A stretch of 64,000 bases of DNA, taken from Hoplostethus atlanticus (taxonomy: Eukaryota; Chordata; Actinopteri; Trachichthyiformes; Trachichthyidae). The stretch spans positions 868,001-932,000 of the forward strand of contig JAXDDX010000052.1 in the NCBI GenBank assembly GCA_034670405.1, read 5' to 3'. The position numbers and the translations under genes are program-made. Shown here piece after piece: positions 51,121 through 62,836 of this stretch (its first letter is position 1; each line of letters opens with the position of its first letter). A model generated the notes under the pieces. The model had not been told where the DNA came from and ran no database searches. It saw nothing but the letters and a program-made list of their open reading frames with translations.

Positions 51121-53595
51121 GATGGTAAAACCACCCCTCTTAATTCCAGTCTCAAGAGAGAATCAAAGCCAAGAGCTCACTCAAGACATCAACAGCAACC
51201 AGGCCAGTTAAGCTCTCATATTGTGGCTCAACAAGTTTTTGCTCATTTGGCTTCTTTTCAATTTATTTCACCTTACATAATTAAATTGTTTAGAATCTCA
51301 GTAAAATACGTATGTTGTGTATGGTGTATAATGTATGATGCTATCAGTGGGATTCCTTCTGCATAGTTGTATCAATTCGTAAAAAATACATGTTTTCTTT
51401 TAAAATGGAAATACTTTGGCTGCAATAGTGAGAATCTTTTATTGAATCTTTAATTGAATTCTGCCGACTACACAACTTTACTGCCCTTCCTGCTAGAGGT
51501 TCCAATTTACCACAACGCCAGAGGAAGTGATGGTAAGATAAAACTAAAAGATTTTTTAAAAGAAATTGTAGTTTATTTTGACAAGTATAACCTATTAAAC
51601 ATGTAACAAATTAGTATGATATGGTACTTTTTGCTTAGTAATATCAAGCCAGTAAGACTCAAAGACTTGATTTGCTTTCTTTTGCTTGAACATAATATAG
51701 AATTAAGTGAATATGCTAATTTTAGAGTGTTAACAACAGTGCAGAACATCCACCAATAGATCACCAAGCTTCTAAAGCATCATCTAAAGTGATCCTAAGA
51801 GCTATGCCCAAATTTTACACCAGGGACCTTGTGTGATGCCGAAAGTAGACTTTGAAAAACCATGTTGAAATGATGGTCAAACAGTTGGGTATATTATAGG
51901 TCTGCGAAGAGTCCACGTCATATTAATGAGTCTCTCTGTTGACCTTCATTTGTCAATTGAGCTGTCTCAGATCTCTGAACTGTACTGCAGACTTTCTGAT
52001 CTATCAGTACTTTCATAACTCTCCTGTATATGGAAAACACTGTTTAAACACCCTATTCTAAGTAAATGGATGCTTTGCAAAGTGTTAAAGACTCCCTTGT
52101 TTCAAATCAATGCTCATATACATATGACACCTTTAGGGAATGGTCAAGTAAACAATGATGGACAATGTATTATTAAAAATTGTAATGTTACACAGTATTA
52201 AACTAATCACACAGCTGTCCAGTTATGGGCTTAGCTGAGATAAAGAAAAGTGGCTGCTAAGTTGACCATATAAGTTGACCTGAAGATACGTCATGGAATT
52301 AATCACACCATTCGGTTAAAATGATCTAAACTTCTCTAGAGCCTCTCTATAATAATAATGACAATGTCAAAAAAAACAAGTTCTATGAACAATTTGAAAT
52401 TCAATGCTTTGGTCACCATCCTTGATGAGTCAACAGAATAGCAGGGCCTGTATTTTGGCACAGAGAAACAATGCAGTTTAAGTGTGCAATAAACAGCATA
52501 ACCACTTTATATGCAGCTGTTAAAGGCATTGTACACAATGGCCAACCTCTAAATGACCAAACATTTTGATATTTGGTCTGAATGTGACTGAATGAAAATG
52601 ACGGGGCATATGGAATCAAGTATTCACTAGCTAAATTAAAATGACCAGTAAATCAGTATGCCATAGGCCGACGTTGTACATGAGTATTTGTTCTTAAATA
52701 ACCTACATGATTTAATAAATAAACAAAATCTGTGAATCTATTTGATATTGTACAAAATTATCTGGTGAAACAGTCCTTGGTGATCATCAAGGCCAAGAAT
52801 TATACCTTTCAGAGAAGTTCCATGTTTTAATGGAATTGTTACGGCTTAAACAAAGCAAAGCAAAGCATATAGTAAACCCGGAGCACCACGTAAGACAAAA
52901 CACTAATAAGGTGTTAACAGACAAAAAGGATATGATGAGGTCTACAATCTAATCTTTTTGTCTGTTTAATATTTTAATGTAATAAAAGGGATTTAACATG
53001 TTGAAGTTGAAAGTTGTTTAAACTACTACTTTCGACCATCTCACACATAAAGTCATCAAATCTTTGATAGGCATGAGATAGTACTAACTGCAGCTTCAGC
53101 ATGAGATAGGAAGTCCCAAAATAGCAATCTGATGTGGGTAGAACACATTCTCAGATGCAAGATGCTTGTTGAAGTGGCCACAAGGTGGCAAATGGCTTTC
53201 ATTGAACATGTCATTGATGCTCACCCAGTTGTTTCAGATCACAGCTGCTAGTGTCATAAGAAATAAAAGCTGCTGTCATTGAAGGACGTAAAAGGCTGTT
53301 TTGTGGTGGACGGTACCTTCTTGATACAGCAGAAAATAATCAGGGCAAAGGATTTATAGCATTAACATTACTGTAATATTCATGTTTTGTAAAACACTTA
53401 AAACATTTTTCATCAATGCAGAGGAAACCACTGAAAGAAACAGATTACAGGCATTCCATTTAAACTCTACAAGGCGAACACAATTTTCAGAACCATCATT
53501 CTGTATGCAGTCTACAGTATGCAGTGAACTACTATGTCTACTGCAAGGAGAAATAGATTCCGAATGCACAAGGATGTAATCAGTTTCACAGCTCA

Positions 53596-53605
53596 CACTT
53601 CCTGT
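53596..53605 (-). promoter_or_regulatory. evi2b: ETS-type motif upstream of evi2b
   Basis: CACTTCCTGT, the exact reverse complement of the ACAGGAAGTG site upstream of evi2a. It overlaps a possible donor (cct/gtaagt at 53604) that could end an evi2b noncoding exon. It lies about 0.9 kb from the evi2b coding exon acceptor. Confidence 0.35.
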
Positions 53606-53859
53606 AAGTGAAGCAAGAATCAGTCATACATTCCACCAGAGAAGACACCCCTAGTTACTGCTTTCATTCAAGGGGCACCATCTGAGTCATACAACTGCAG
53701 AATATCCTACAACTATTATACATTTAATACATGCTGGAATAAGACAACGGGTTAAGCTGTGTACAGCCTTTGGTAAGTACATTTTAATTATTAATACAGC
53801 CTAAGGACCACATAATAAATGAATTTCAGTCATTTGGATCGATGCTGGAGCCAAGACGG

Positions 53860-53935
53860 TGTCCAAATACCTTTGTAAGTCGCTTTGGATAAAAGCATCA
53901 GCTACTAAATGACTACAATGTAATGTAATGTAAAT
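53860..53935 (+). repeat. SINE 3' tail
   Basis: ctttgtaagtcgctttggat followed by aaaagcatcagctactaaatga and a taatg-rich tail: the conserved 3' end of a widespread fish SINE/LINE family. No tRNA-like head is recognisable upstream. Confidence 0.7.
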
Positions 53936-54535
53936 ACAGCTGTGCTAAAAATATAAAGTGAGGGCAACAAATGTGAACATATACAGACTTGGGTATATTT
54001 GCTGTTGTGGTATTTGTAGTTAAAAATCACCTGAACATGTGAAGCTTTAATTTATCGAAACAAAAAAGAAAACATTTCTAAAACAATCCATCAAACAGCC
54101 TTAGAGGTCTAGGTGGTTGTGAAAGAAAAATGAGGAACGTTTTGTAAAAATGTGTTATGAAACTGTGCTGGTTGCCTTCTTGATGAAATTGAAAAATGTT
54201 TCCAAAAAGTACACTATATACGATATACTTAATATTGTAAGAATGAACATAAAGAGATGTCTTGAAATAAACATGAAAATGTTAACTATGGTGCTTTAGA
54301 TACACACAACATGGACCGTTAAAACACAATGCCAACTTTGAGGAAATGATGCCACGTGTTAGATTACATTTCACAACATTGTCCTTTTTTGCTGAAACTC
54401 CCTTAAACCAGTTCCTCATGATACAGCATATCTCATATCTCACAGATCCCATATCGTGCATCAGTGACATAATATCTTTTCCTCTGTTCTTCAGCTACAA
54501 AGACACAGAAACCAGTCAAAAGACAGAGGAGAATA

Positions 54536-56149
54536 ATGAGGGGAATCTATTTTGTAAGCCTTCTGTGGCTGCTCCCACTGACAGTAAATGGAACAGTCAC
54601 ACCAGGGCAGAATCACAACTTCACAAACTTGAGGAGACTTGAGATAACGGCAAGTAAAAAGAGCTTTACTTCCCAGCAACATATCACCAGTGAACAGCCG
54701 GCTCAAGACCAGTTGACAACAAGGAAGACAGTCATCTTAAATTCATTCCCAACAGTTGGTTTAGCTTTGAAGACTGAGGGAACTTTGAAGTTAGGTGTTC
54801 CTATAGATGTCCAGGCAGTACAACACAACAGGTCCTCAGTGAATATCTCCACAAAGGAACCTGAAGCAATTTCACCCAGTTTGCACAGCAAGGCCTCGGA
54901 TGGTTACTTTACCACCATGAGTAATTTAAGTCCAATAGAGAGAGAAAATACCAGTTTACAGCCATCAACTCAAATAAAGCATTCTGTGACATCATTACCG
55001 AATCATTCAGCAGATAACCAAACAGCACCAACTCCAAGCATTTCCACCTTATCTCAGTCAAACAGCTCAACAAAGGGAATACAGTTCAGAGAATTTAATC
55101 TCACATCATCACCAACAATGGTTGTAACCACTGAAGCCAACAACTCAAGAATGGAAGCTACAAGCAACACCCCACTGTTCAGCACCACCTCCCACAGCCA
55201 AGGCACAGGAAAGACATCCATCCCTCTCACCACCACTGATCAACATCTTACCAGCCCATCACAAAACCTCTCTCCATCTACAGGTCCAACACAACCTACA
55301 ACCCATATATCCACTGAAACCTTATCTACCAAGCCTGTTGAAAACAACTCTACAAATGCAGTCACAGGTGGTAATGGTGGTGGTGGTACTACGCAGTACA
55401 CAGAAGGTATACCCAAAACATCCATGGTTACTATAAAGACATCATTCATTCCCATCACCAAGGAAAACAAAACACAAAAACCTCCACTGACAAAGCCAGC
55501 AAAAAAGGCAAAGTCCAATAAGGGAAAGAATCATAGTGTAGCAGTTGCATGGATAATAGGAGGATCACTGGCGTTGATGATGTTGGGGTTCCTGGTCATC
55601 TACATAAAGAAACGGAAACTCCAGAAGCAGCAGATAAACAATAGAGACTGGGCTGGCCCGTCACCATTTCTTGATGGAGGAACTGGCAATGGCCAGGTCG
55701 AACTGAGGACATCCAATCGAATTTCTCTGTCCAGCTTCCTGCCTCAGAGGCTTTCCAGGAGACTGTCCTTGCTCCAAGAAATGGATGAAGAGTTACAAGA
55801 CTTTAAACCAAGCAGCGCATGTGGAGATAACCAGCCAGGCTGTACATTTGGAAGAGAAGTCGGTGAAGACGAGGTACAAGCAAGCAATGCGATTACTGTG
55901 GTTGTTCCAGAAAAAACACAGATCGGGGAAGCTTCAGAGACCCTCGGGTCACCTTGCCAGGCAACCTCTTCACAAACCAGTGACCCACTACCCATGAATG
56001 ATCCTCCACCTCAAAGTCCTGCTACGCCTTTAGAGGTTGTTGACCTCGGACAAGACCATTCTGTATCTCCCCCTCCTCTGTCTGATGCAATTGACGATAA
56101 CTTGCCACCACCACCACCGCCGCTAAATGATGGCCAAGGGCAACCTTAG
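54536..56149 (+). CDS. evi2b: EVI2B-like (CD361) single-pass membrane glycoprotein, nested in an nf1 intron
   Basis: The 537-residue protein is encoded in one exon whose acceptor (cctctgttcttcag) ends at 54494, giving 41 bp of 5' UTR in the exon. It starts with a signal peptide (residues 1-19). A Ser/Thr/Asn-rich, mucin-like ectodomain follows (about 20-333) with many N-x-S/T sequons. The membrane span is at about 335-357 (AVAWIIGGSLALMMLGFLVI) with a KKRK stop-transfer. Just inside is NNRDWAGPSPFLDGG, the hallmark juxtamembrane motif shared with mammalian EVI2B (NDQNWAGRSPFADGE). A Ser/Arg-rich stretch and an acidic, proline-rich tail ending in a run of six prolines (524-529) complete it. 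Human EVI2B is 448 residues, so the ectodomain here is longer. It lies downstream of evi2a on the same strand, as in mammals. In mammals EVI2B is a blood-cell surface protein induced by C/EBP-alpha. AATAAA signals at 56337, 56607, 56633 and 56657 can end the transcript. Confidence 0.93.
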   Translation: MRGIYFVSLLWLLPLTVNGTVTPGQNHNFTNLRRLEITASKKSFTSQQHITSEQPAQDQLTTRKTVILNSFPTVGLALKTEGTLKLGVPIDVQAVQHNRSSVNISTKEPEAISPSLHSKASDGYFTTMSNLSPIERENTSLQPSTQIKHSVTSLPNHSADNQTAPTPSISTLSQSNSSTKGIQFREFNLTSSPTMVVTTEANNSRMEATSNTPLFSTTSHSQGTGKTSIPLTTTDQHLTSPSQNLSPSTGPTQPTTHISTETLSTKPVENNSTNAVTGGNGGGGTTQYTEGIPKTSMVTIKTSFIPITKENKTQKPPLTKPAKKAKSNKGKNHSVAVAWIIGGSLALMMLGFLVIYIKKRKLQKQQINNRDWAGPSPFLDGGTGNGQVELRTSNRISLSSFLPQRLSRRLSLLQEMDEELQDFKPSSACGDNQPGCTFGREVGEDEVQASNAITVVVPEKTQIGEASETLGSPCQATSSQTSDPLPMNDPPPQSPATPLEVVDLGQDHSVSPPPLSDAIDDNLPPPPPPLNDGQGQP

Positions 56150-56680
56150 ATGACTCCCCTCCGCCCCTCCCCCCAAACACATTCAGCAAACATTCTATTC
56201 CCCCTAGCTCCACATTCACTGGTTTCTATGCAGCAAAAACAACACAGGAAATCACTCTGGTCCTTGTCCAAACAGAGGAAACCACCATCACCAAGATGCA
56301 GAGCGAACTGATGCCTATCTATGCCTCCATTGCAAAAATAAAGACACTCTGAAAAGACATATTTAAAATGGCACCTTGGCCTGGTGCAAATGCAAAACCA
56401 TTCTATTTCAACATGAACTATTAATCCACACTATTCACAGAGTGGAAATGTATTTTATACAATATTGATATGATTTAATTTCCATTAGATTTATTTTATT
56501 CCATGCAAACATATTTGCTTTTCCACCAATCTATTTTCAGAAGAACAAATTGCAGTAATGAATCACCTAAATATCGGTATTATCATCTTGATGATGAAGA
56601 AAACCAAATAAAGTATGTATTTTATTGTAAGTAATAAAGAGAGCTTCTAACTCAAGAATAAAGCCTAATTAGGATAGGCC
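56150..56680 (+). other. evi2b: evi2b 3' UTR with several poly(A) signals
   Basis: Sequence after the TAG stop carries AATAAA at 56337-56342, 56607-56612, 56633-56638 and 56657-56662. The cluster around 56.61-56.66 kb is the likely end. Confidence 0.55.
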
Positions 56681-58324
56681 ATTCAAATGGGAAATAAAAT
56701 GTATGGATAAAAGACACCAAAAGAGAGGAATAGAGATGCTAGGATTGAATGAAAGTCAGAGCGAGGCTGAGAGCCTCTCTAAGGCAGGCCTGATAGAGTG
56801 AGTTACTGCAATGCTGCAGTAACTCCCCGTGTAGATCAGTGCTGCCCAGCAGTATACTAACAATACAGAAGAAGATCACAGTTAAGAGGAGGAAAATGTC
56901 AAAACAATAAAAAACAAATTATGCATCAGACTTGAAACCGCAGCAATAACATTAGAAGGCAACTCTAAATGCACCTATTCCTCCTATTAATATCTACAAT
57001 CATGCCACTTAATACTGTCTGGTATTATCATGGTTATTCTGCAGGTACTGCTCATGCAGGGTAAACTGGCTACAAATGCACAGGGCAGAGGTTAAAGCCA
57101 TTGTCATCTAGTCATCTTGTTAGAGCCTCTACCAAAGGTTACCCTGCTGGGTGGCGATGGAGAAGCGAGCATCTCCTGCCCCTCCATCTCCACCCCTTAC
57201 ACTAACCCACAGCATTTTCTTTATCCCCCTATAAAAATGTCACCCAGACTCGAAGACAGACTGTCTTCCCAACACCTTCTCTGCCCTCCCCAACCACTCT
57301 TTGAATATTATCTGAGACAATGTACCAACTCTGTAGAGAGTGCTAGAGGAGAAAATCTAACCATAAAAGCTTGCAGAAGTCATTGTATTTATAGTGCAGC
57401 TGACAGGAAAGCAGAGTGTGGTGGGGTGCAGGAGAAAGAGAAGTAACTAAGTTGAGTGAGATCACTTATACTCATTTTGGGTTTTGTTTCACTTCTGCAG
57501 CCAGGGAGCTGGCTAGTTGTTTGATCACAGGATTGGATTGGAATAGTTCTGAATCCATATGGAGAATTAAATCTTATTTCTATGATTATAACTGTTCAAG
57601 ATGCCACACCTCAATTGTTGGGTTTTCACACTAGTACTGGGGACGTGTGACTCTAAAAGAGGGGTGTGAATCATTTTTACTTTGCATAGGCAATGTGTCA
57701 CTTCAATGCATTTTTCTCTTATTCAGAATATGTTAACTTCAAAACCATGGACCTGAAGCAAATTACACGCATTTGTTATCTCATTGATTTAAAATAGGCA
57801 GTGTATGGGCACATAGCACATTAATTCAACAAAGAAAGAAAAAAACAATTTTCAAGATTTCTGAGTTGTATAAAATTCTCAAAAGCAGGAGCCTCTCTGC
57901 AGCAAAACGTGCGTCTTGTAGATTATACAGTTAATGTAATAACCAACATGTATCGGTTTTTATAAACTAATGCAATACAATCTATACATTGACATTACAT
58001 TAACGCTGCTTACTAGACAGTATTGCTGCTGCTAGTGTGCCACTGGTAGTGCGGGCACTTTCATCATAAAACACTGGCTACAAGGTAGTCATTTCCCCCT
58101 CCCATCTTCCCTGTGGCTCAGCACTTTTCAGCTCCCAGCTGCTCTTATTGCAGACTATTAGAGGCTTCCTGCTGGAAAAAGAAATGGACAACACATCGGA
58201 GGGTAGAAACGATATTACCAAAAATAATGTACCATACAAGCTGTGACAAAAAAGTTCTCCAAAACGATAAAGATGTAAATTGGACTTACCAGCAGGGAAA
58301 TAAGTTACATTTCAAGGTGCAATC

Positions 58325-58665
58325 AGTATTTTTTTTACTGTTCCATAGCTCAAAATGGCGAAACCTTATGTTGGAGTTGATAGGGTTGTTGCTCAATACC
58401 AATGACAAAACTTTGATTACTTTGATTTCTGGCTTTGAAAACCTTCTGGTCCATGGAGCAACTCTCCCCCACGCCCCCCACTTGCATTTTCAATTGTTCA
58501 ATGATGCTATGAATGAGAGACTGGCATCGCAAGATTATTATTTTTATTTATTTATATATATATACACATATATATTTATATATGTATAATTATTAGTCCA
58601 GTATTTTCCATGGTGACATATTACCTCTTCACTAGACATTTCTGTTGGATCTCTGCTCTAAATGC
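58325..58665 (+). repeat. interspersed repeat family C, copy 2
   Basis: Colinear with 40745-41165 (shared blocks given there) and interrupted by a (TA)-rich expansion at about 58535-58590. Confidence 0.7.
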
Positions 58666-59879
58666 CTATCATTTCAGGACAGTGTATGCTTTAACAGAGA
58701 GCTTTCGATATTGTTGCAAGTTCTTGGTCGCTGACAGTCATAGACACTCATATCAAGATTACCTAAATCAAGTCAAAGATTACTTAACGTCCCCGTAAGT
58801 AGCTCCTACTCCACAAATGGTGTGAGAAAAATAAGGTGACATACCTCTGCCAACTGTTGCAGGCTCCAGAGCAGCTTGATCTATCAGACAGCAGTGTGCT
58901 ATGCATGCTATGTACATTCCAGGATTAGACCAATATATTGCCGGTATTGGACTGATATTGGCCTTTTATAAAAAAATTCTTATATCAGCCAGTAAGTGTC
59001 GTGGACTTCTGATATGATACACTTTGATTTATCGTAGAAGTAGTATGTATGCATTAATGTGTTTCCTTCTATGATTGTTATTATCATCATCATCATCATC
59101 CTCCTGGGTTTCAATGTCAAAATTCTGTTTCAGAGGTTTTCCCAATCTGACAAGAACATCATTATATAGTGAATGCTTTTAATTTTTTGGCACGAAAAGG
59201 GTCAAAGATATTAAAGATATTGAATATTGCCACAAAATACTGTCTAACAGTAGCTTCAACCCAAACAATATTGGTACCATCCTTCGAAAACCCGGTTGAA
59301 GCCTACTACATTCAACCCTACTATAGTCAACCTGCCAGGTATGAATTGCAAAACTGCTGTACATTTGCGCAAAACAGAAAAATGTGTTTTGGTTGGTACT
59401 GGGATGGAATAGACTTGAAAACTTTATCCAAGTTGAGAAGACAAGCCAAAAAAAGAAGAAGTGTTTCAGTGTTCCTTTTTTAATATAGTGTCAGAAGTGG
59501 CCTTTTGGTTTCACACTAAAGTTGGTGGTTACTATCTGCAACTGAAAGTGAAAAAAGTCAGATTTAATGGGATTTTATCTCAGGCTTTAAGGCATGAAGA
59601 CTACAACATTTTAAAGGGAATGTAGACTGTATATCTTCCCATAGCCTTTATTGACAAGTTATGTAACTCAAATGGAATGTAACTCACTCTCTCACTCGCA
59701 TTGGATTTAGGAAAATATTTTACGCCACCCATGGCTCTGAAAGCAAACTCTAAAGAGGGTTTTCAGATGACATAACACCTCCCCGGCGGCCATATTGGAG
59801 GCCCTTCCTGTTTACCTGGCGTTTTTCCGAAATTCGGTTGCATCTGGTGGTGAGATGGTTTGACAGATCAATTATAAAC

Positions 59880-60225
59880 TGGTGAATCTGCTTTTAGTTT
59901 TTATGCTCCCAATCTCTGGAATAGCCTGCGATTTGACCCAACCATAATCTTTTAAAACCAAGCTAAAAACATTCCTTTTCCTTGGGGCCTTAAACTAGGT
60001 TTAATCCATGTCCACCAACTTTTATCCTTATGTATTCTGTTATTTATGATATTTTATATTGCCTTTTCATCTCTACTGCTGTTTTATGCCTTCTTGTTCT
60101 TATAGGTTTGCCATGTTGTAGTTAATTTTGTTATCTGTCTCATACCTTCTCTTTTATGTAAAGCGCATTGCATTGTAGTCATTGTACTGTAAAGTGTGCT
60201 ATATAAATACATTTTATTTGATTGA
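59880..60225 (+). mobile_element. 3' fragment of a LINE (end of RT ORF plus 3' UTR)
   Basis: ttttatgctcccaatctctg/gaatagcctgcg encodes the YAPNLWNSL-type C-terminus seen at the end of fish LINE ORF2. It is followed by a 3' UTR ending gtgctatataaatacatttt, a typical LINE 3' terminus. The 5' part is missing. Confidence 0.65.
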
Positions 60226-60264
60226 TATAAAAGTAATGGACCTGGATGACTCAACATCATTGAG

Positions 60265-60880
60265 TGGACAATGAATTCTGAGGGATACCAGAGAGTTCTT
60301 GAACAGAACGTAAGGCCATCAGTCCAAGAGCTGAAGCTGGGCCGAAAGCAGCTGTTCCAACAAGGCAATGATCCTAAGCATTCAAGAAAATCGGTTGGTG
60401 AGAATGTGTGTACCTGTACACATATTTCACATCAGGTGTACACTGTCTTTTGAGTCCGATATTGCGAATTGCCAAAAAAAAAAGGGATAATGTTAAAGTG
60501 TGAATTTGGGTAACGTTTATTTAGAGCTTTTTTCTTTCACTACGTTGCATTAGAATGTAATCTATAGTTCACTATGATTACATAGTGATGCGTGTGAGGT
60601 TTATCTTTTTTTGACAAGCCTTAATTTCGTTCAATCTTGCACATTATTGGGAAGTAAGAATAAGCCCACACCTTCACGTGTGACCAATTCATATGAAGGC
60701 TATAGCAGAATGAAATCCAATTGAGATGCTGTGGCAGGACCTGAAGCGGCTGTTCATGCAAGAGACGGCCCTGAAACTTCACTGAGTTGGCAGAATTCTG
60801 TAAGGAGGAGTGGTTGAAAATCCCTCAAGGAAGATGCCAGAGACTGATCGGTGGCTATAAGAGACATGAGAGTTATCAAA
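60265..60880 (+). mobile_element. Tc1/mariner-like transposase relic
   Basis: Decayed transposase fragments: YQRVLEQNVRPSVQELKLGR, then [12 protein letters not shown] near 60357-60390, an unrelated or diverged insert of about 0.3 kb (about 60400-60710), then AATCCAATTGAGATGCTGTG/GCAGGACCTGAAGCGGCTG near 60718-60755 (IEMLWQDLKRL). It is the same family as 37580-37880. Frameshifts and stops are present and the ends were not identified. Confidence 0.75.
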
Positions 60881-61094
60881 TAAACCAGTTTTGTTAAATA
60901 ACCAATAAAAGTACATCATATTTCTTTGTGAATGTTCTTTATTTGGATGTCTTCATTAAGACTTGAGATTTAGGTAAGGATCTTATAAGGTTATTCCTCT
61001 ATAATATATGAAATAATGACCACTCCATGTAGAGTTCATGACTCTACATACACATGCTTTTATGTATCCAAGTGGGGATAGTTGTGATGGATGG

Positions 61095-61230
61095 AGTCTG
61101 AGGTTTGATCCCAGCAACAGTCTCGTCTCCTGCTGAAGCGTCCTTGCGCAAGACGCCGAAAACCTTCCTGCTAACTCATTGTAAGTTGTTCTGGATAAGA
61201 GCATCAGCGAAATGCCATCAGAAATGCAAT
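61095..61230 (+). repeat. SINE fragment
   Basis: tttgatcccagcaacagtct/cgtctcctgctgaagcgtcc with ttgtaagttgttctggataa/gagcatcagc, the body and 3' tail of a tRNA-derived-type fish SINE. A short inverted piece of the same body (gcgcaaggacacttccgcag/gagacgag) recurs at about 61705-61760. Confidence 0.6.
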
Positions 61231-62219
61231 GTCATCAGAATTTGCGATCACAGTAATTAATGCAAATTCAACCAATCAAACAAAGCTTTTTACCTTGGTC
61301 TTCTACTACAACCAACACCTCTGCAGTGCAGCTTTATAGAGGGAGGAGATGGAGAAGGAGAAGTTTTATTCCGTTTATCCTGAGTCTTTGTATATCCTTG
61401 TATACTGTTACTCAGAAGTAGATAAAGTCTACCTCATCATGGGCACTTTTTAAATGAAATTATACAGTTTTTTTTAATCATGAACCACAATCAAACGGAC
61501 CAAATTTATTTGGTGCTTCGTGTGCTGATGCTGCATTGAAGATACATTTTCAATTGTATTGAACATGAGTATTACACAGTATTTGAACATGATTTTATTC
61601 TGTTTAGAAAATAAAAAAGGATGAGCACTTAAGTATTTTCAGTAGTTTCTGTGATATGTTTATTGTGATTCTATATTGTGATTCTAAATATAAATATATA
61701 TATGGGATCTTGCGCAAGGACACTTCCGCAGGAGACGAGAATGTTGAACCGCAGACATTTCTTAATGGGAGGAAGTTATAAAATGCACATTTTTGTATCG
61801 CTTTAGCGCCATTTTAGTACCATTTTTTCCTTGATGTGCATTTTTTGTTTTTACAAATTTCCACAGTTTTACTGCAAAGAACACCTACAAAATTGCATTT
61901 GCACTGCAAATTTGAAACCACACTGGAATGTTTTTGAAAACCTGATGCAAAGTCAAGCATTTTTGGTCCCAATGACAAAAAGTGTTAACTTTAATGTCTA
62001 ACTCAAGTATGTGTGCATGTCTAAATTGTCTCCGAGTCCAGTGTGCTGTGAAAGTAAAGAGCAGTGTGCGTGTGTGCTTGGAACATAAATGGGAAATGAA
62101 GAAAAATGGCGGTGAACTGTACACAGCAAATGGCACATAGCTGGCCACTATGATGAATGAACAGCCTGTTTCAACAACTGTGTTGTGTAAGAGTGTATGA
62201 GAAGAGATAGAAAGACAAA

Positions 62220-62762
62220 AGAAAGTGAGAGTGCGAGAGAATTGCTTCTGTGGAGCGTCAGGATCCTGATTCTAAAAAGATGTAGTCAGCACCCCCCCAC
62301 CCCTCCCTCCCTCCCCTCGCCTACTTCCATCCCCCCTCCCCGAACAAATCCCTGCTTGCCTCATCAGCAGCAGAGTGGGCCGGCTCAGTGCTGCAATTCT
62401 CCCTCTTTCTCCCATCCCAGACTTGCAGTTGTATCAGGAGCAGAGCAGCGAGCAGGACGGACACCGGCACTATCAGGCAGCCTGTTCGGTGCTATGCACC
62501 GAAGGAGGCCCACAACCCCTAGAAACAGCTTTAGACACTACCTTCCTGCAGTAGAGAGCCTATAAAGCCTTAAGAACAAGGTGAGAGAATAGGAGAAGGG
62601 AGACCCACCTTAACCAACGAGGGAAAAACAGGAGGGGGAAGAAAAAAGGGAAAGAAAAACAAAAAAAAGTGAGAGAAGATCGCCGAGTTGAAAAGAAAAA
62701 GAGCTGGAGGAGAAAACAGGAAAAAAGGAGAGATGACAGACTGAAAGGATGGAGAGGATAAG
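62220..62762 (+). other. possible 5' exon of omg (third gene nested in the nf1 intron)
   Basis: The plus-strand segment has a pyrimidine/CT-rich promoter-like stretch (62290-62345), a TATA-like cctataaag (62560-62568), and a purine-rich run ending in a near-ideal donor gataag/gtgagtga after 62762. An alternative donor is aacaag/gtgaga after 62580. The only ATG near the second donor (62749) would give M-E-R-I before the splice. In mammals OMG follows EVI2A and EVI2B in the same intron and on the same strand and has a 5' exon separated from its coding exon. No leucine-rich-repeat coding sequence lies before 64000, so the identity rests on synteny and splice signals only. Confidence 0.3.
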
Positions 62763-62818
62763 GTGAGTGATTTTACAAAATGGAAAGAGGACTTGAGAGC
62801 ATAGGAGACAAACCTCAT

Positions 62819-62836
62819 ACACACACACACACACAC
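62819..62836. repeat. (CA)n microsatellite
   Basis: Short CA dinucleotide run just after the putative donor. Confidence 0.9.

Noticed and set aside
50841-51155. 104-codon minus-strand ORF opposite evi2a
   Set aside because: It is an antisense shadow of the acidic evi2a tail (low-complexity Ser-rich).
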